Assembly (NCBI RefSeq): GCF_020177595.1
Contig: NZ_JAHTBL010000001.1
Coordinates: forward strand, 1 to 64,000
Direction: 5' to 3'
DNA: 64,000 bases
DNA from: Cognatishimia sp. MH4019
Lineage (GTDB): Bacteria > Pseudomonadota > Alphaproteobacteria > Rhodobacterales > Rhodobacteraceae
Part shown: positions 52,500 to 62,436 of the stretch, piece by piece
Numbering within the stretch: position 1 is the stretch's first letter
Layout of the letters: every line of letters starts with the position of its first letter
The notes under the pieces: model-generated
Databases searched by the model: none
Told to the model about the DNA's origin: nothing
Seen by the model: the letters and a program-made list of their open reading frames with translations, nothing else
Program-made: the position numbers and the translations under genes

Positions 52500-54692
52500 A
52501 TGAGCGTCGCCGAAACCCCCTCAGCGGCTGCATGCCCCGGTTGCGTCGCACTGCCCACAGGCAATGGCGCATTGGCCAAAGCAATGGCCGAAGGCCCGGT
52601 GCGCAAGGTGCATCTGTCGCTGCCGTCCATTCATTGCGCCGCCTGTATCTCAGGTGTCGAGAATGGGTTGATGCAGCTTGAAACTGTCCATGCCGCGCGT
52701 GTGAACCTGACCCGCAAACGCGCGGAGGTGACAATTGACCGTGATGCCGAGGTGGAGCCGTTGTTGGACCATCTGATCGGCTACGGGTTTGAGGCTTATG
52801 CGCTGGATGGTGCAACCTTGCAGGCCTCTGACGCTGACCGTGCCGCGCGCGATCTGCTGATGCGCCTTGGCGTTGCAGGCTTTGCAATGATGAATGTCAT
52901 GCTGCTGTCTGTGGCTGTCTGGTCTGGAGCTTCTGACGCGACGCGCGATCTATTCCACTGGATTTCGGCGGCCATCGCGATCCCGACGATTGCGTTTTCG
53001 TCGCAACCGTTCTTCAAATCCGCCTTCATGGCGCTGAAAGCGGCGCGGTTGAACATGGATGTGCCGATCTCGCTGGCGATCCTTCTGGCCGCTGGCATGT
53101 CGATTTTTGAGACGTCTGTTTCGGGCCACCATGCGTATTTTGATGCCGCACTTTCGCTGACCTTCTTCCTCCTCGCCGGGCGGTATCTGGATCAAAAGAC
53201 CCGCTCAACCGCGCGCTCCGCCGCTGCGGAACTGGCCGCTATGGAGGTGCCTTACGCCTTGCGTCTCGACGCGGACGGTCACAGCCGTGTGCCGATTGGC
53301 GAAGTGGTTGTGGGCGACACACTTCTGGTGCGGGCAGGGGCCAATATCCCCGTGGATGGCACCGTTCTGAAAGGGGCCTCCGAGTTGGACCGCGCGTTGC
53401 TCACCGGCGAAACCGATCCGGTTGCCATCACCGCGGGCGGCACCGTGACAGCCGGGGAGGTCAACCTGACCGGCCCGCTGGAGATCCGCGCCGATGCGGT
53501 GGGAGAAGATACTGTGCTTCACTCGTTGGCCTCGCTCGTTTCCATCGCGGAGGCGTCGAAGTCCCGCTACAACTCACTTGCGGACCGTGCTGCGAAAATC
53601 TATGCGCCGGTCGTGCATCTTCTGTCACTGGGCGCATTCATCGCGTGGATGTATATCTCGGGCGGTGACGTGCGATTGGCGCTGGGTATTGCGACCGCGA
53701 CGCTTATCATCACATGCCCGTGCGCACTGGGTCTTGCGGTGCCTGCGGTCTCGACCGTGGCGTCGGGGCGGCTTTTCCGCAAAGGGTTGTTGATCAAGCA
53801 CGAAACGGCGTTAGAGCGTCTGGCCGAGGTCGACACGGTCGTCTTCGATAAGACTGGCACGCTGACCGAAGGCCGCCCTTTGCTGGACGCGCCAGAGGCG
53901 ATCCCCGCGACAGCTTTTTCCGTAGCGATGGCGCTGGCCGAAGGCTCCGCTCATCCGTTGGCAGCGGCGATTGCCCAATCGGGCCGCGCGCATGGTATCG
54001 TCCCCGCTGATCTGACTGATATTGTTGAAAAACCGGGCTACGGGATCGCGGCCAAATGGGGCGGTAAACCCGTCCGCCTGGGCCGCGCGACGTGGGTTGG
54101 CGCCGATGCGTTGCCCGCCACGGCGAGCTATCTCGACGTGGATGGAACGATCACGCCCTTCACCTTCTCGGATCGCTTGCGCACCGGGGCTGCCAAGCTG
54201 CTCGACGCGCTGCGTGCGGATGGCTTTCAGGTACAACTGCTTTCTGGCGACACCAGCCCAGCGGTTGAGGCGATCGCAAGAGAGCTGGGCATCGCAACAT
54301 GGCAAGCTGACATGCTCCCGATGGAAAAAGCAAACCGGGTCAATGCGTTGCGCGACGAAGGCCGTCGTGTCTTGATGGTCGGCGACGGCTTGAACGACAC
54401 CGCCGCCCTTGCGGGCGCGCATGTGTCCTTGGCCCCCGCATCGGCGTTGGACGCGGCCCGCGTGGCTGCTGATATGGTGCTCGTCAGCTCTGATCTGAGC
54501 CATACACTTGACGCGATCCGCATCGGACGATCTGCCAAACGCCGAATTCTTGAGAATTTCGGGATGGCCGCGACCTATAACATGATTTCGATCCCGATTG
54601 CCGTGATGGGCTTTGCCAGCCCATTGGCTGCCGCGTTGGCGATGTCGACCTCGTCGATTTTGGTGTCTCTCAATGCGTTGAGGGCGCGCTGA
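52500..54692 (+). CDS. ccoI: Copper P1B-type ATPase CcoI (FixI)
   Basis: A copper-transporting ATPase that supplies CuB of the cbb3 oxidase. The 730-residue protein starts with the CPGC motif typical of CcoI, then a heavy-metal-associated domain with IHCAAC (about 40-110). Membrane helices include the ion-site motif CPC in ITCPCALGLAVP. The actuator has LLTGETDPV, phosphorylation occurs in DKTGTLTEG, the nucleotide region has GSAHPLAAAI, and the hinge is MVGDGLNDTAAL. An open extension upstream to 52275 lies wholly inside ccoH and is not used. Its TGA overlaps the ccoS ATG. Confidence 0.94.
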   Translation: MSVAETPSAAACPGCVALPTGNGALAKAMAEGPVRKVHLSLPSIHCAACISGVENGLMQLETVHAARVNLTRKRAEVTIDRDAEVEPLLDHLIGYGFEAYALDGATLQASDADRAARDLLMRLGVAGFAMMNVMLLSVAVWSGASDATRDLFHWISAAIAIPTIAFSSQPFFKSAFMALKAARLNMDVPISLAILLAAGMSIFETSVSGHHAYFDAALSLTFFLLAGRYLDQKTRSTARSAAAELAAMEVPYALRLDADGHSRVPIGEVVVGDTLLVRAGANIPVDGTVLKGASELDRALLTGETDPVAITAGGTVTAGEVNLTGPLEIRADAVGEDTVLHSLASLVSIAEASKSRYNSLADRAAKIYAPVVHLLSLGAFIAWMYISGGDVRLALGIATATLIITCPCALGLAVPAVSTVASGRLFRKGLLIKHETALERLAEVDTVVFDKTGTLTEGRPLLDAPEAIPATAFSVAMALAEGSAHPLAAAIAQSGRAHGIVPADLTDIVEKPGYGIAAKWGGKPVRLGRATWVGADALPATASYLDVDGTITPFTFSDRLRTGAAKLLDALRADGFQVQLLSGDTSPAVEAIARELGIATWQADMLPMEKANRVNALRDEGRRVLMVGDGLNDTAALAGAHVSLAPASALDAARVAADMVLVSSDLSHTLDAIRIGRSAKRRILENFGMAATYNMISIPIAVMGFASPLAAALAMSTSSILVSLNALRAR

Positions 54693-54850
54693 TGGATGTT
54701 CTGGTGTATCTTATCCCGGCCTCGCTGATCCTCGGCGGACTCGGACTTGCGGCTTTCTTCTGGGCGCTCAAAAGTGATCAGTTCGATGATCCCGCAGGCG
54801 ACAGTCGCCGCATCCTGTCGGATGAATTTGACGATAAACCAAAGGGTTAA
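54692..54850 (+). CDS. ccoS: Cytochrome oxidase maturation protein CcoS (FixS)
   Basis: A 52-residue protein read directly from the sequence after ccoI. One helix (MDVLVYLIPASLILGGLGLA, then AFFWALKSDQFDD) is followed by an acidic tail with DDPAGDSRRIL. The WALKSDQFDD stretch is the hallmark of CcoS, which is required to insert haem and copper into CcoN. It starts on the ccoI stop (TGATG). Its 3' end overlaps that of the convergent dehydrogenase gene by four bases. Confidence 0.92.
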   Translation: MDVLVYLIPASLILGGLGLAAFFWALKSDQFDDPAGDSRRILSDEFDDKPKG

Positions 54851-55854
54851 AGCGTGATCCGCATATGTGTATCGGCAGAGCGATAGATCGCCTCTTCGAC
54901 CTCGATGACACGCAGATAATCTGCTGCGAGGTTTTCAAAAGCGGCCCCAGATCGTAACGCATCGACAACATGGGTTTGCAGCGCATGGACGCAATCGCCC
55001 GCAAATCCTGGCCAATCTTGCGCTTGCAAAACGCAGCGCGGCTTTAAAGCGCCGAAGTCACGCTGCCAAAGCGTGCCATCGCCCATAAGCTTCAACGTCC
55101 CGCGCGTGCCTTCGACCAAGGCTTCGCCAAGTGTCATCCGGTGGTTTTTGGCCGCGTGATCCAAATGCCGGTTTCCATCGAAAAGCGCGCGCACACCGCC
55201 GTCAAATCCAAAGATCACATGCCCCGCATCCTCGCCTGTAACGACAGGGTTCAGGCTGCGCAGATCGGCATAAACATCGCGAATTGGCCCCAACAGAAAA
55301 CGGAACGTATCGACCCAGTGCACCGCCGTCTCGTGGATCAGCAAACGTGGCATCGTCTGGAAGTAGGGCTGCCGATCCAGATAGGCCTCTGGTCCTTGCC
55401 CATCGCCTGTGCGCAGGCGGAAGGTGACTTGTTGCACATCCCCTAACTCTCCGCATTGCAGGATTTCCGCAATGCGTCGATACCACGGCTGAAATCGAAA
55501 ATTCTCATGCACGATCAGTGGGATCGCTGCGTCTTCCGCGATCTTGGAGGCGGTTTTCGCCTCCTCCAGACCAGCGCAAAAGGGCTTTTGGCAGATGATG
55601 GCCCGGACGCCCGTTTCGCAGGCTAAACGGATTGCTTCCAGATGGCCCGAAGGCGGGATCGCAATGTCGAGGATGTCGGGGCGGGTCGCGTCTAGCATCG
55701 GCTCCAAAGCATCGAAGCTCTCGACGCTGGACAGGCAATTCGCCGGGTCTAGATCGGCCTGGGCCACCAATTGCACGCCGTCCATACGCTGCCAGCTTTC
55801 CGTATGAAAGCGGCTGAAATAGCCTGCGCCCAGAACAGCAACGCGCAAGGTCAT
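54847..55854 (-). CDS. Gfo/Idh/MocA-family oxidoreductase
   Basis: A 335-residue NAD(P)-dependent sugar or polyol dehydrogenase. The Rossmann half (1-120) has VAVLGAGYFSRFH and, at the active site, QKPFCAGLEEAK, the family EKP-type motif with glutamine replacing glutamate. The C-terminal half has VHENFRFQPWYRRI, ETAVHWVDTFRFLLG and the usual beta sheet. The substrate is not predictable. It overlaps the upstream isocitrate/isopropylmalate-type dehydrogenase by four bases, so both probably act in one catabolic route. Confidence 0.88.
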   Translation of the reverse strand: MTLRVAVLGAGYFSRFHTESWQRMDGVQLVAQADLDPANCLSSVESFDALEPMLDATRPDILDIAIPPSGHLEAIRLACETGVRAIICQKPFCAGLEEAKTASKIAEDAAIPLIVHENFRFQPWYRRIAEILQCGELGDVQQVTFRLRTGDGQGPEAYLDRQPYFQTMPRLLIHETAVHWVDTFRFLLGPIRDVYADLRSLNPVVTGEDAGHVIFGFDGGVRALFDGNRHLDHAAKNHRMTLGEALVEGTRGTLKLMGDGTLWQRDFGALKPRCVLQAQDWPGFAGDCVHALQTHVVDALRSGAAFENLAADYLRVIEVEEAIYRSADTHMRITL

Positions 55855-56924
55855 AAGGCGCTGAGCACCGCTTCTGCGGCAGCGTCAGTTCCTGCGGAGC
55901 CGCCCAGATCGCGGGTCATGACGTCGCCTTTGGCGATCACCTTGCGCACCGCCCCATCCAACCGCGCGCCATCCGAGACCATGTCGGCATTGCTGGTTCG
56001 CAGGCCCAGCCAATCCAGCATCATCGCGCCGGACAGCATCATCGCGAACGGGTTGGCCACACCTTTCCCTGCAATATCGGGCGCTGATCCGTGGCAGGGC
56101 TGAAAAACCGCATTGTCATGCCCGATATCCGCAGATGGGGCGAGGCCAAGACCCCCCATCAAACCCGCGCCGAGATCAGAGAGGATGTCCCCGAACATGT
56201 TTTCTGTCACCATGACGTCGAAGGCCCAGGGTTTTTCGACCATCCAAAGCGCCATCGCGTCCACATAGGCGTGATCGCTGGTCATGTCCGTGTGCCCGGC
56301 AGCCACCTCGTCAAAGACTTCGCGGAAAAAGGCGAAGGCACGGAAAACATTGGCTTTATCGACACAAGTGACCCGGCCCGTGCCGCGCCCTGCCGCTTTA
56401 CGTTGCTCCGCCAGCGCGAAAGTGAAGCGGAAAAGATCCTCGCTGGTCTTGCGGGTGATCTGCAGGGTCTCACGTGCGTAATCCTGCGTCACCTCTCCAC
56501 ACCCCTGGGTGTGAAACAGCCCTTCGGTACTTTCGCGGATCAAGACGAAATCAATCTCATGCCCATCCAGTTTTAAGGGCGTCGGCTGGCCTTCGGTGAC
56601 CCGCACAGGGCGAACTCCTGCGAAAAGATCCAGCTTTAGCCGGATGTCGATCTGTGGTGTGATTTCCGTGCCGTCAGGATACCGGACACGTGGCAAGCCC
56701 ATCGCAGACAACAAGATCGCGTCAGAGGCACGCGCCGCGTCAATCGACGTATCTGGCAGCGCGTTACCTGTTTGCTCATAATGCCCGGCACCGGCGGGGA
56801 GGACCTCGTAGTCGAGCGTATACTTGTCGCCAGCCAAGTGGGTCAGACAGCGCATCGTTGGCGCCATGATCTCTGGTCCGATCCCATCGCCCTCGAAAAC
56901 AGCGATCTTGTATGCGGCTGCCAT
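55851..56924 (-). CDS. Isocitrate/isopropylmalate dehydrogenase-family enzyme
   Basis: A 357-residue metal-dependent decarboxylating dehydrogenase. Signatures are [12 protein letters not shown] at the N-terminus, the substrate arginines in [22 protein letters not shown], the catalytic lysine in [33 protein letters not shown] and [25 protein letters not shown] differs from the usual RELTGG of LeuB and suits tartrate or related hydroxyacid dehydrogenases, so leucine biosynthesis is unlikely. GGGGAGA before 56924 fixes the start. It is first in a two-gene unit with the Gfo/Idh/MocA enzyme. Confidence 0.88.
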   Translation of the reverse strand: MAAAYKIAVFEGDGIGPEIMAPTMRCLTHLAGDKYTLDYEVLPAGAGHYEQTGNALPDTSIDAARASDAILLSAMGLPRVRYPDGTEITPQIDIRLKLDLFAGVRPVRVTEGQPTPLKLDGHEIDFVLIRESTEGLFHTQGCGEVTQDYARETLQITRKTSEDLFRFTFALAEQRKAAGRGTGRVTCVDKANVFRAFAFFREVFDEVAAGHTDMTSDHAYVDAMALWMVEKPWAFDVMVTENMFGDILSDLGAGLMGGLGLAPSADIGHDNAVFQPCHGSAPDIAGKGVANPFAMMLSGAMMLDWLGLRTSNADMVSDGARLDGAVRKVIAKGDVMTRDLGGSAGTDAAAEAVLSAL

Positions 56925-57035
56925 CTTGTGTCTCCCCATCGTCATGTGAGCGCAAACAAGCCGTAAAAGGCGCTGAAAAGCAAGGACTTGTCTTGACGTG
57001 CGTTTCGCCGTTCACTGGCGTGCAGGAGGATGGCG

Positions 57036-57323
57036 ATGTTCGTGATAACCGTGCAGTTTAAGGTCAAGCCCGCGCATCTTGAGGCGTTTTTGCCTTTGAT
57101 GCAGGCCAATGCCGCACAATCTGTGGCGCAAGAAGAGGGCTGCCATCAGTTTGATGTGTGCCAAGACACAGACGCGCTTGAAACGGTATTTCTCTACGAA
57201 GTCTATCAGGATGAGCCCGCGTTTCAGGCGCATCTGGCGTCTGCGCATTTCAGAGCATTTGATGCCGCAACGGCGGATATGATCGCGTCCAAAACCGTTC
57301 AGAGCTACGAAAGGTTGTCTTGA
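57036..57323 (+). CDS. Antibiotic-biosynthesis-monooxygenase-fold (ABM) small enzyme
   Basis: A 95-residue ferredoxin-like alpha/beta protein of the ABM superfamily (quinol monooxygenase YgiN-like). It has FVITVQFKVKPAHLEAFLPLM, then the CHQFDVCQDTDALETVFLYEVYQDEPAFQAHL core and a final HFRAF helix. Two ATGs compete: AGGAGG (57024-57029) touches the first at 57030 but is correctly spaced for the second at 57036, so the latter is chosen. It is divergent from the dehydrogenase pair, and its stop overlaps the next start (TGATG). Confidence 0.85.
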   Translation: MFVITVQFKVKPAHLEAFLPLMQANAAQSVAQEEGCHQFDVCQDTDALETVFLYEVYQDEPAFQAHLASAHFRAFDAATADMIASKTVQSYERLS

Positions 57324-58117
57324 TGACCGAATGGAGCGTTCACGCCATCAAATACGCGGACCGTAACGCGCGGACGCGGGCGGATAGTTTTGTCTTTGAC
57401 GACAATCACGACGCACCTCATGCGATGGACTATTTCATCTGGGTACTTCGCTCTGGCGACGACGTCATTTTGATCGATACGGGCTATGACGCGGCAGAAG
57501 GGCTGAGCCGAGATCGCCCCATTCGCCGCGATCCGGCCGAGGCCTTGGCACCGCTGGGCCTGAAGCCTGAAGACATCACCACGCTGATCGTGACCCATCT
57601 GCATTACGACCATGCGGGTGGGCTTCATCTGTTCCCCAATGCAACGCTGCATCTGCAAGCGGCGGAAATGGCTTTCGCGACAGGGCCGTGCATGTGTCAC
57701 GACACGCTGCGCATGCCCTACACGGCAGAGCATATTTGCGAGGCGATCAAGCGGCTCTATACCGGGCGGATGGTCTTTCACGAGGGTGACGGGCAGGTCG
57801 CCGATGGCGTCACAGTTCACCGGATTGGCGGGCATTCGCAGGGTCTTCAAGCGGTGCGGGTCAAGACGTCCGAAGGATATATGTGCCTGGCGTCTGATGC
57901 AGCGCATTATTATGAAAATGCGTTTGCAAACAAACCCTTCCCAATCGTTGTTGATGTGCAGGATATGCTTGAAGGATTTGGCAAGATCGTCGCTTTAGCG
58001 TCCAGCCCGAAGCTGATGATACCCGGTCATGATCCGCTTGTCCGCGAGATTTTTCCGCAAGATCAAACGGACTTTATTTACAGGCTCGACAAAGGGCCAA
58101 CGCGCTGGCCGTTTTAG
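57323..58117 (+). CDS. Metallo-beta-lactamase-fold hydrolase, lactonase-like
   Basis: A 264-residue hydrolase binding two metal ions. The metal motif is THLHYDHAGG (HxHxDH), with further ligands in GGHSQG, ASDAAHYY and PGHDP. This arrangement resembles N-acyl-homoserine-lactone and other small lactone hydrolases. In this setting, beside sugar-acid dehydrogenases, opening a sugar-derived lactone is as likely as quorum quenching. It overlaps the ABM gene by one base. Its 3' end overlaps the convergent photolyase-like gene by four bases. Confidence 0.87.
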   Translation: MTEWSVHAIKYADRNARTRADSFVFDDNHDAPHAMDYFIWVLRSGDDVILIDTGYDAAEGLSRDRPIRRDPAEALAPLGLKPEDITTLIVTHLHYDHAGGLHLFPNATLHLQAAEMAFATGPCMCHDTLRMPYTAEHICEAIKRLYTGRMVFHEGDGQVADGVTVHRIGGHSQGLQAVRVKTSEGYMCLASDAAHYYENAFANKPFPIVVDVQDMLEGFGKIVALASSPKLMIPGHDPLVREIFPQDQTDFIYRLDKGPTRWPF

Positions 58118-59328
58118 GCCGCTTTCAGGCCTTTCAATCGACCGACCAATTTCGGGATTTTTTCTTTGAAGCGGAAGAACCCGTGGGTCGCGTGCGGCCA
58201 GGCTTCGGTGTCGAAATCACGCAAGGCGCGGATGAGTGTGATCCCTTTGGGCTGCAGACGACGCGCCAGTTCTGACAGGGTCTCTGCGGTAGGTCCCACC
58301 GGCGCGTAGGGTGTCACAATCTGAACAATTCCCGCCTTGGCCGCCCAATTCTCTATAGCATCAAGATTGGGCAACAGGCCTTTGCTATCGTTGAAGGATT
58401 CCTTGTACCGAACCAGACAATCGTCCATCGCTGCGGCTGTGAAATTCTCTACAACGGGGCTTGTTGCGAGCGGGCTGCGCTTGTCCGTACATAGAAGTGC
58501 TGCTGTTGTTGCAGGCTTGAAACTGCTGCCTAGAATGTAGCCGGGGCTCATGTCCTCTTCGGTCAGCAGCAAGCCGGTGGGCGCGGTTCTGTCCCAGCTT
58601 TCCGGCATCGGTGGGTTGATCCGATCTGGATGAGGATCACCATCTAACGGTTCCGCAAAGCTGGATAATTCACCTTCTGGGTTAAATCGACCTTCTGTGT
58701 AGCGGGCGATATTTGACGGGCGCGCAAGGTAGGTTTTCCCTTTGGTTTGCAATCCCGCAACCCAGCGCCAGCCCAGCGTGTTGGAGGCCGGGTCCCCGTC
58801 AATCAGATGGCGCAGGAAGAAATCTGCGCCCAGCTCCCAAGGCAGCCGCAGCGTAAAAATCCAGATGGAGGCGAACCACATCCGCGCATGGTTGTGCAGA
58901 TAGCCAGTCTCGACCAACTCTTGCGCCCAGTGATTGAACGCCGCGATGTCGGTCTCCCCCCGACACGCCTCCTCCCATGCCGCGCGCAAGCCAGCCTCAG
59001 TCTGCACCCGGTTCAATGCGCCCTGGACGCCTGCGCGATAGGATGTCCACACGGATGGCCGCATCTCCAACCAGCCTTTCCAATATGTGCGCCAGTACAC
59101 CTCCTGCACGAATTTCTCAGCGGTTGAGAGCGCATAGCGCCCCAGCACCGCCTCAAGCACCTCCTGCTCGGTCACCATGCGGTGGCGGATATAGGGCGAC
59201 AGGCCTGACACATGCGGATGGCCTTCCAGATCGTAGTTCCGCTTGCTCGCATAGGCCGAGGTTTTCGGCACAAATGCTTGCAATCGCTCCAAAGCGGCGG
59301 TGCGGGTCGGGGTGAAGGCTGGTTGCAT
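58114..59328 (-). CDS. Photolyase-related FAD protein with FAD domain first
   Basis: A 404-residue protein that begins directly with the helical FAD-binding domain of the photolyase/cryptochrome family: SPYIRHRMVTEQEVLEAV, KFVQEVYWRTYWKGWLE, HNHARMWFASIWIFTLRLPW and GDPASNTLGWRWVAGLQTKGKTYLA (flavin and substrate contacts). The usual N-terminal alpha/beta antenna domain is absent. Instead the last 150 residues look alpha/beta, ending HATHGFFRFKEKIPKL, reminiscent of that antenna domain. Whether it repairs DNA is uncertain. Its 3' end overlaps the metallo-hydrolase gene by four bases. Confidence 0.85.
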   Translation of the reverse strand: MQPAFTPTRTAALERLQAFVPKTSAYASKRNYDLEGHPHVSGLSPYIRHRMVTEQEVLEAVLGRYALSTAEKFVQEVYWRTYWKGWLEMRPSVWTSYRAGVQGALNRVQTEAGLRAAWEEACRGETDIAAFNHWAQELVETGYLHNHARMWFASIWIFTLRLPWELGADFFLRHLIDGDPASNTLGWRWVAGLQTKGKTYLARPSNIARYTEGRFNPEGELSSFAEPLDGDPHPDRINPPMPESWDRTAPTGLLLTEEDMSPGYILGSSFKPATTAALLCTDKRSPLATSPVVENFTAAAMDDCLVRYKESFNDSKGLLPNLDAIENWAAKAGIVQIVTPYAPVGPTAETLSELARRLQPKGITLIRALRDFDTEAWPHATHGFFRFKEKIPKLVGRLKGLKAA

Positions 59329-59504
59329 CGGGCTCTCGCTACGCTTACGTCGGTCCTCCGCGATTTAAACCGCGTAAGCGCTGGGTCAAAGGCAAGGCAA
59401 AGCTGTCTTATTCTCGGGGTGCCCTTGCAGGCCCCCAAAGGCAGGCCTAAGACTCTGTTAGCTTATCCCAGCTAGAACCCTTTTTGACGTTTGAGGCAGG
59501 CACA

Positions 59505-60134
59505 ATGCATGATCCCGTAAACACCTACATGAACCTCGTCCCGATGGTGGTCGAACAGACCAGCCGCGGCGAACGTGCCTACGACATTTTCTCGCGCCTG
59601 TTGAAGGAGCGGATTGTCTTCATCAACGGCCCGATCCACGACGGCATGTCCCATCTGATCGTGGCGCAGCTGCTGCACCTTGAGGCGGAGAACCCGACCA
59701 AGGAAATCTCGATGTATATCAACAGCCCCGGCGGTGTTGTAACCTCGGGTTTGTCGATCTACGACACGATGCAATATATCAAACCGAAGGTTTCCACGCT
59801 GTGTATCGGGCAAGCGGCCTCTATGGGGTCAGTGCTGCTGGCGGGTGGCGAAAAGGGCATGCGTTTCTCGTTGCCCAACAGCCGCATCATGGTCCACCAG
59901 CCTTCGGGGGGATATCAGGGCCAAGCCTCTGACATCATGATCCACGCGGCCGAGACGCAGAAGCTGAAGGATCGCCTGTACGACATTTATGTGAAGCATA
60001 CGGGCCAGACCAAGAAATCCGTGGAAAAGGCGCTGGATCGCGACAATTTTATGTCGCCTGAAGAGGCAAAAGACTGGGGCCATATCGACGAGATCGTCGA
60101 GAGCCGCAAAACAGACGACGCTGACGACAAGTAA
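59505..60134 (+). CDS. clpP: ATP-dependent Clp protease proteolytic subunit
   Basis: A 209-residue serine protease forming a double heptameric barrel. The triad is visible: serine in [11 protein letters not shown], histidine in IMVHQPSGG and aspartate in [34 protein letters not shown] is the substrate-strand region. AGGCAGG precedes the ATG at 59505; an extension seven codons upstream adds nothing recognisable. clpX follows after 114 bases with a hairpin between, a standard order. Confidence 0.96.
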   Translation: MHDPVNTYMNLVPMVVEQTSRGERAYDIFSRLLKERIVFINGPIHDGMSHLIVAQLLHLEAENPTKEISMYINSPGGVVTSGLSIYDTMQYIKPKVSTLCIGQAASMGSVLLAGGEKGMRFSLPNSRIMVHQPSGGYQGQASDIMIHAAETQKLKDRLYDIYVKHTGQTKKSVEKALDRDNFMSPEEAKDWGHIDEIVESRKTDDADDK

Positions 60135-60167
60135 TCTCCACGGATTTTGACGTTGTAGACCGGAAAT

Positions 60168-60198
60168 GGCTGTCCTAAGCTGCCTGCTAAGGACAGCC
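60168..60198 (+). terminator. Hairpin between clpP and clpX
   Basis: GGCTGTCCTAAGC (60168-60180) and GCTAAGGACAGCC (60186-60198) form a 13-base stem with one mismatch and a five-base loop, followed by TATTTTGG. The weak T-tract suggests partial termination, letting clpP exceed clpX. Confidence 0.6.
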
Positions 60199-60248
60199 TA
60201 TTTTGGCAAATCTGATGACAAATGGGGCCCGGCCCCGAGAGGTATGTG

Positions 60249-61514
60249 ATGTCGAATTCGTCGAGCAGCGACAGCAAAAACACCCTGTATTGCAGCTTTT
60301 GTGGCAAAAGCCAGCATGAGGTCCGCAAGCTGATTGCAGGTCCGACAGTGTTCATCTGCGATGAATGTGTTGAGCTGTGCATGGACATCATCCGCGAAGA
60401 GACCAAGACCGCCGGCCTGAAAGCCAGCGACGGTGTGCCGACCCCGCTCGAGATTTGCGAAGTGCTTGACGATTATGTGATCGGTCAGGCCCACGCCAAG
60501 CGCGTGCTGTCGGTTGCGGTGCATAACCACTACAAACGGCTCAACCATTCCGGGAACTCGTCCGAGATTGAGCTGGCGAAATCCAACATCATGCTGATCG
60601 GTCCGACGGGCTGCGGTAAGACGCTGCTGGCCCAGACGCTCGCGCGCATTCTGGACGTGCCGTTTACCATGGCCGATGCGACCACGCTGACCGAGGCTGG
60701 CTATGTCGGCGAAGATGTCGAGAATATCATTCTGAAGTTGCTGCAAGCCTCGGAATACAATGTGGAACGCGCGCAGCGCGGCATCGTCTATATTGACGAG
60801 GTCGACAAGATCACGCGCAAGTCCGACAACCCCTCGATCACCCGCGATGTGTCGGGCGAGGGCGTGCAGCAGGCCCTGCTGAAGATCATGGAAGGCACCG
60901 TCGCCTCCGTTCCGCCGCAAGGCGGGCGTAAGCATCCGCAGCAGGAATTCCTGCAGGTGGACACAACGAATATCCTGTTCATCTGTGGCGGCGCGTTTGC
61001 GGGTCTTGAAAAGATCATCGCGCAACGTGGCAAGGGTTCTGCCATGGGCTTTGGTGCCGATGTGCGCAACAATGATGACCGCGGCGTGGGTGAAATGTTC
61101 ACCGAGCTTGAGCCGGAGGATTTGCTGAAATTCGGTCTGATCCCGGAGTTTGTTGGCCGCTTGCCCGTGATCGCGACCCTGCAAGATCTGGATGAAGATG
61201 CGTTGGTCACGATCCTGACCCAACCCAAGAACGCCCTGGTTCGCCAGTACCAGCGTCTGTTTGAATTGGAAGACACCAAGCTGACCTTCACCGAGGATGC
61301 GCTTTCCGCCATCGCCAAGCGCGCGATTGAGCGTAAGACCGGCGCGCGGGGCCTGCGCTCTATCCTTGAGGATATCCTGCTGGATACGATGTTCGATCTG
61401 CCCGGTATGGACAGCGTCACCGAGGTCGTGGTGAACGAAGAAGCGGTCGGATCGGATGCCCAGCCGTTGATGATCCACGGCGAGGGCGAGAAAGAAAGCG
61501 CCAGCGCAAGCTGA
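60249..61514 (+). CDS. clpX: ATP-dependent Clp protease ATP-binding subunit
   Basis: A 421-residue AAA+ unfoldase that feeds substrates to ClpP. The N-terminal zinc domain has [11 protein letters not shown] and CDECVELC. The motor has Walker A GPTGCGKT, Walker [11 protein letters not shown], pore loop GYVGEDVEN and sensor [12 protein letters not shown]-type ClpP docking and the C-terminal small domain complete the usual length. GAGAGGT fixes the start at 60249. Confidence 0.96.
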   Translation: MSNSSSSDSKNTLYCSFCGKSQHEVRKLIAGPTVFICDECVELCMDIIREETKTAGLKASDGVPTPLEICEVLDDYVIGQAHAKRVLSVAVHNHYKRLNHSGNSSEIELAKSNIMLIGPTGCGKTLLAQTLARILDVPFTMADATTLTEAGYVGEDVENIILKLLQASEYNVERAQRGIVYIDEVDKITRKSDNPSITRDVSGEGVQQALLKIMEGTVASVPPQGGRKHPQQEFLQVDTTNILFICGGAFAGLEKIIAQRGKGSAMGFGADVRNNDDRGVGEMFTELEPEDLLKFGLIPEFVGRLPVIATLQDLDEDALVTILTQPKNALVRQYQRLFELEDTKLTFTEDALSAIAKRAIERKTGARGLRSILEDILLDTMFDLPGMDSVTEVVVNEEAVGSDAQPLMIHGEGEKESASAS

Positions 61515-61578
61515 TCCATCCACTGGACGAATGCGAGTGGATCGGGCATAGCTGAGCCAACGCAAGCCGGAGGCCCCG

Positions 61579-61962
61579 ATGGGTATCTTGAACACACTTC
61601 TGCGCGCCGTGACGTGGTGGAATAGCCAGACCCTTGGCACACAGCTTTGGACATGGCGCAAAGGTGTGCGCGTTGGCGAAGATGCTGACGGCAATGTGTT
61701 CTACAAAAACAGCGATGACAGCCGCCGCTGGGTGATTTTCAACGGGGAGGCCGAGGCCTCACGCGTGTCGCCCGAATGGCATGGCTGGCTTCACCGCACA
61801 TGGGACACGCCGCCGACCGAAGCACCTTTGCCGCGCAAAACCTGGGAAAAGCCCCATCAGGAGAACCTGACGGGCACAGCGATGGCTTATGCGCCTGCAG
61901 GCTCGATCCGGCGCAAGACGCCGGAAGCGAAATCCGATTACGAGGCGTGGAGCCCGGAATAA
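61579..61962 (+). CDS. NDUFA12-type respiratory complex I accessory protein
   Basis: This 127-residue protein belongs to the NDUFA12/B17.2 family, a supernumerary complex I subunit shared by alphaproteobacteria and mitochondria. Family marks are [25 protein letters not shown] and [24 protein letters not shown], with a proline-rich [10 protein letters not shown]. It stabilises the Q-module side arm. GGAGG precedes the ATG. mlaD follows 27 bases later. Confidence 0.93.
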   Translation: MGILNTLLRAVTWWNSQTLGTQLWTWRKGVRVGEDADGNVFYKNSDDSRRWVIFNGEAEASRVSPEWHGWLHRTWDTPPTEAPLPRKTWEKPHQENLTGTAMAYAPAGSIRRKTPEAKSDYEAWSPE

Positions 61963-61989
61963 CAACAGCGATTAAGGCTTGGGTGGGTC

Positions 61990-62436
61990 ATGTCTGAAAA
62001 CAAAACCGAAGTGATCGTCGGCACTGCCGTTTTGGCCGCCGCCATCGGCTTTCTCGTCTATGCGGGGCAGGCCACCGGCTATAGCAACGACACTGGCGAA
62101 TATGATCTGATCGCAAGCTTCCGATCGGTTGAGGGGATTTCTGTTGGCACCGATGTGCGAATGGCGGGTGTGACAGTAGGTAGCGTCAAAGCCCTTGATT
62201 TGAATGCAGAAACTTTCCGGGCGGACACAACCCTCGCCATTTCGGATAGCATTGTTGTGCCGGATGATACCTCTGTCGCGATTGCATCTGAAGGGTTGCT
62301 GGGCGGCAATTTTGTCGAGCTTGTGCCAGGTGGATCGCCCTTCAATCTTGAGCCGGGGGACGAGATTATCGACACCCAAAGCTCGGTCAGCCTGATCTCG
62401 CTCCTGCTGAAATTCGTCTCGGGTAGCGGCGAATGA
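61990..62436 (+). CDS. mlaD: MlaD-type lipid transfer protein
   Basis: A 148-residue MCE-domain protein with one N-terminal helix (about 8-26) and the substrate-binding hexamer module DLIASFRSVEGISVGTDVRMAGVTVGSVKAL, followed by IASEGLLGGNFVELVPGG. It helps move phospholipids between membranes to keep outer-membrane asymmetry. The usual mlaEF partners are not in view. It overlaps the DUF2155 gene by four bases. Confidence 0.92.
   Translation: MSENKTEVIVGTAVLAAAIGFLVYAGQATGYSNDTGEYDLIASFRSVEGISVGTDVRMAGVTVGSVKALDLNAETFRADTTLAISDSIVVPDDTSVAIASEGLLGGNFVELVPGGSPFNLEPGDEIIDTQSSVSLISLLLKFVSGSGE

Noticed and set aside
61518-61542. Terminator after clpX
   Set aside because: ATCCACT/AGTGGAT forms only a seven-base stem with an eleven-base loop and no T-tract. 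It could be chance.
60198-61694. 498-residue minus-strand frame covering clpX
   Set aside because: clpX is unambiguous on the other strand. The antisense product shows no known fold.
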